Assembly (NCBI RefSeq): GCF_014649015.1
Contig: NZ_BMSF01000010.1
Coordinates: forward strand, 1 to 64,000
Source: Streptomyces narbonensis
GTDB lineage: Bacteria; Actinomycetota; Actinomycetes; Streptomycetales; Streptomycetaceae
Direction: 5' to 3'
DNA: 64,000 nt
Position 1 is the stretch's first letter, and every line of letters begins with the position of its first letter. Position numbers and translations under genes: made by a program. The notes under the pieces were generated by a model. The model worked only from the letters and a program-made list of their open reading frames with translations. It made no database searches and was not told the origin of the DNA. Shown here in pieces: positions 62,566-64,000 of this stretch.

Positions 62566-64000
62566 TGACGCCCAGCCGCTGAGTCGCCCGGGTCAGCGCC
62601 ACGTACAGGTCGTTGACCCCGTGCGGGGCGCCGGCCACGATGCGGTCCGGGTCGACGACGAGGACGGTGTCGAACTCCAGGCCCTTCGCCTGCCGGGGGT
62701 CCAGCAGGACCACCGGCCGGGTGAGGTCGGGGGCGGCTCCGTCGGCGGCGTCCGGCAGGGCGGCGACCAGGCCGGGGAGCAGCTCCACCGGGGCGATCAC
62801 CGCGAGCCGGCCCTCCGTGCGGAGTTCGGCGGCGACGGCGTCGGCGGCCTCCTTCACCGGGTCGTCGACCGTGCGGTCCCAGGGCGCGACTCCGGTGGAA
62901 CGGACGGACCGGGGCGGCTCGAAGGCCGGGTCGGCGGCCCGCCGCACCTCGGCGGCGACCTCCATGATCTCGGCGGGCGTGCGGTAGTTGACCCCGAGGC
63001 GTACGTGCTCCCAGCGGTCCTGCACGTACGGGTCGAGGATCCGCTCCCAGGCGCCGACGCCGGCCGGGTCGCCGGTCTGGGCAGGGTCGCCGACGAGCGT
63101 CATGGAGCGGGTCGGGCTGCGGCGCATGAGGAGGCGCCAGGCCATCGCGGAGAGCTCCTGGGCCTCGTCGACGATGATGTGGCCGAAGGCCCAGGTGCGG
63201 TCGGCGGCGGCCCGCTCGGCGGCGGTGCGGTGGTCGGCCTCCTCGTGCCGGTCGGCGAAGCGCTCGGCGTCGATGATGTCGTGGGCCGAGAGGACCTCGG
63301 AGGCGTCCTCGTCGAGCTCCTCCTTGTCCTCGAACTCGTAGGTCCGCGAGGCGAAGCTGACGTCGAGGACGCCCTGCGCGTACTGGATCCGACGCTGCCG
63401 CTCGGCCTCCTCGGCGGCGCGGGCGGCCGAGTCGTCCTGGCCGAGGTGCTCGGCGGCCTCGTCGAGGAGCGGTACGTCGGCCGGGGTCCACTCGCCGGCC
63501 TCGCGCCGGATCGCCGCGGCGTCGGCCTCGTCGAGGTGGGTGGGCTCGGCGAGGTAGTCGGCCAGGAACTCCTGGGGCGTGAGCTCGGGCCAGAGGGTGT
63601 CGACGGCGGCGTGCACGTCGGGGTTGGCGGCGATGCCCTTGGCGAGGAGCGCGCGGTCGTCGGGGCCGAGGAAGTTGGGGCCGCCGTAGGGGTCGGCGCC
63701 GATGCGGTCGGCGAGCTGCTCCGCGAGGGCGTCCAGGATCCGGAAGACGAAGTAGGGGCGGGCGAGGTTGTGCGGGAGGACGGTCTCGCGGGCCTTGTGG
63801 CGGGCCTCCAGGGCCATGTCCCAGTCGATGACCAGGTCCCCGTCCTCGTGCGGGACGAGGAGGGGCGCGCCGCGTTCGGGGACCTGCTGGCGGTCCCGTA
63901 CGGCGGCGGCGAGGGCTTCCGCCATGGCGGCGGAGCCCTTGACGGCGGCGGCGCGGGGGGTGTCGGTGCCGGTGGCGCGGACGCCGGGGAAGAGCTCGGC
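62552..64000 (-). CDS. HelD/UvrD-like superfamily 1 ATPase, 3' part
   Basis: The last 482 residues of a larger SF1 helicase-like protein; the 5' part lies beyond the right edge, since the frame is open at 64000. Visible motifs in order: IIVDEAQE (Walker B), LVGDPAQTGDP, GVNYRTPAEI, KGLEFDTVLVVDP and LYVALTRATQRL. The sequence best fits the HelD/HelR group, which in actinobacteria removes stalled or rifamycin-bound RNA polymerase, but a DNA-helicase role cannot be excluded without the N-terminus. A charged Glu/Ala/Arg-rich segment lies midway. Confidence 0.82.
   Translation of the reverse strand, partial: AELFPGVRATGTDTPRAAAVKGSAAMAEALAAAVRDRQQVPERGAPLLVPHEDGDLVIDWDMALEARHKARETVLPHNLARPYFVFRILDALAEQLADRIGADPYGGPNFLGPDDRALLAKGIAANPDVHAAVDTLWPELTPQEFLADYLAEPTHLDEADAAAIRREAGEWTPADVPLLDEAAEHLGQDDSAARAAEEAERQRRIQYAQGVLDVSFASRTYEFEDKEELDEDASEVLSAHDIIDAERFADRHEEADHRTAAERAAADRTWAFGHIIVDEAQELSAMAWRLLMRRSPTRSMTLVGDPAQTGDPAGVGAWERILDPYVQDRWEHVRLGVNYRTPAEIMEVAAEVRRAADPAFEPPRSVRSTGVAPWDRTVDDPVKEAADAVAAELRTEGRLAVIAPVELLPGLVAALPDAADGAAPDLTRPVVLLDPRQAKGLEFDTVLVVDPDRIVAGAPHGVNDLYVALTRATQRLGVIRPA

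Overview
The window is high-GC actinobacterial chromosome with GTG starts, strong third-position G/C bias and compact 4-nt gene overlaps. Everything recognised points to Streptomyces. Most of the gene order is what I recall from the conserved core of Streptomyces chromosomes (the S. coelicolor region around its GlgE/TreS genes), so the window looks like core chromosome with one accessory insert. No tRNA, rRNA, CRISPR array, IS element or prophage gene was seen.

Layout. 0.1-4.9 kb: tRNA 2-thiouridylase MnmA, a Tat-type amidase, a cysteine desulfurase, a TesB-like thioesterase and a TRIC/UPF0126 membrane protein. 5.1-11.4 kb: a five-gene oligopeptide ABC importer in the order permease, binding lipoprotein, permease, ATPase, ATPase, with a perfect 36-bp palindrome inside the operon. 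11.7-14.2 kb: two SseB-family proteins and a small P-loop kinase-like protein. 14.4-19.1 kb: a tandem glycine riboswitch, then gcvT, gcvH and glyA, a terminator, and sdaA. Together these form a glycine to serine to pyruvate route. 19.2-24.1 kb: a membrane protein, a two-EF-hand protein, an apparent acetyltransferase remnant, a YncE-like lipoprotein, a deacetylase-like lipoprotein, a candidate small RNA, an RsbW-like protein and a crotonase. 24.2-26.9 kb: two paralogous L,D-transpeptidases.

27-39 kb: glgX; a four-gene unit (DrrAB-like ABC-2 exporter plus histidine kinase and response regulator); a divergent heterodimeric ABC exporter; a large inverted repeat; and an MFS pump with a divergent GntR-TetR regulator. 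39.6-44 kb: a secreted M4 metalloprotease and a second two-component system. 44-46.6 kb: glycogen phosphorylase (glgP). 54.7-62.6 kb: the GlgE pathway glgE-treS, mak, glgB, then the 3' part of a HelD-like ATPase that runs off the right edge. TreS and Mak make maltose-1-phosphate from trehalose, GlgE polymerises it, GlgB branches the glucan, and GlgX and GlgP degrade it.

The most interesting part lies between glgP and glgE (46.7-54.5 kb). It carries an aromatic-ring FAD monooxygenase, a homologue of the heme enzyme PrnB (pyrrolnitrin pathway, IDO superfamily), an MFS exporter, an HpaB-type flavin monooxygenase, an AraC regulator and an NmrA-type reductase. There is no halogenase. The HpaB-like gene holds the only in-frame TTA (bldA) codon I found in any gene of the window, and AraC-style direct repeats spaced 21 bp lie just upstream of it. 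I read this as a small, apparently undescribed, developmentally controlled specialised-metabolism cluster acting on tryptophan or another aromatic amine or phenol.
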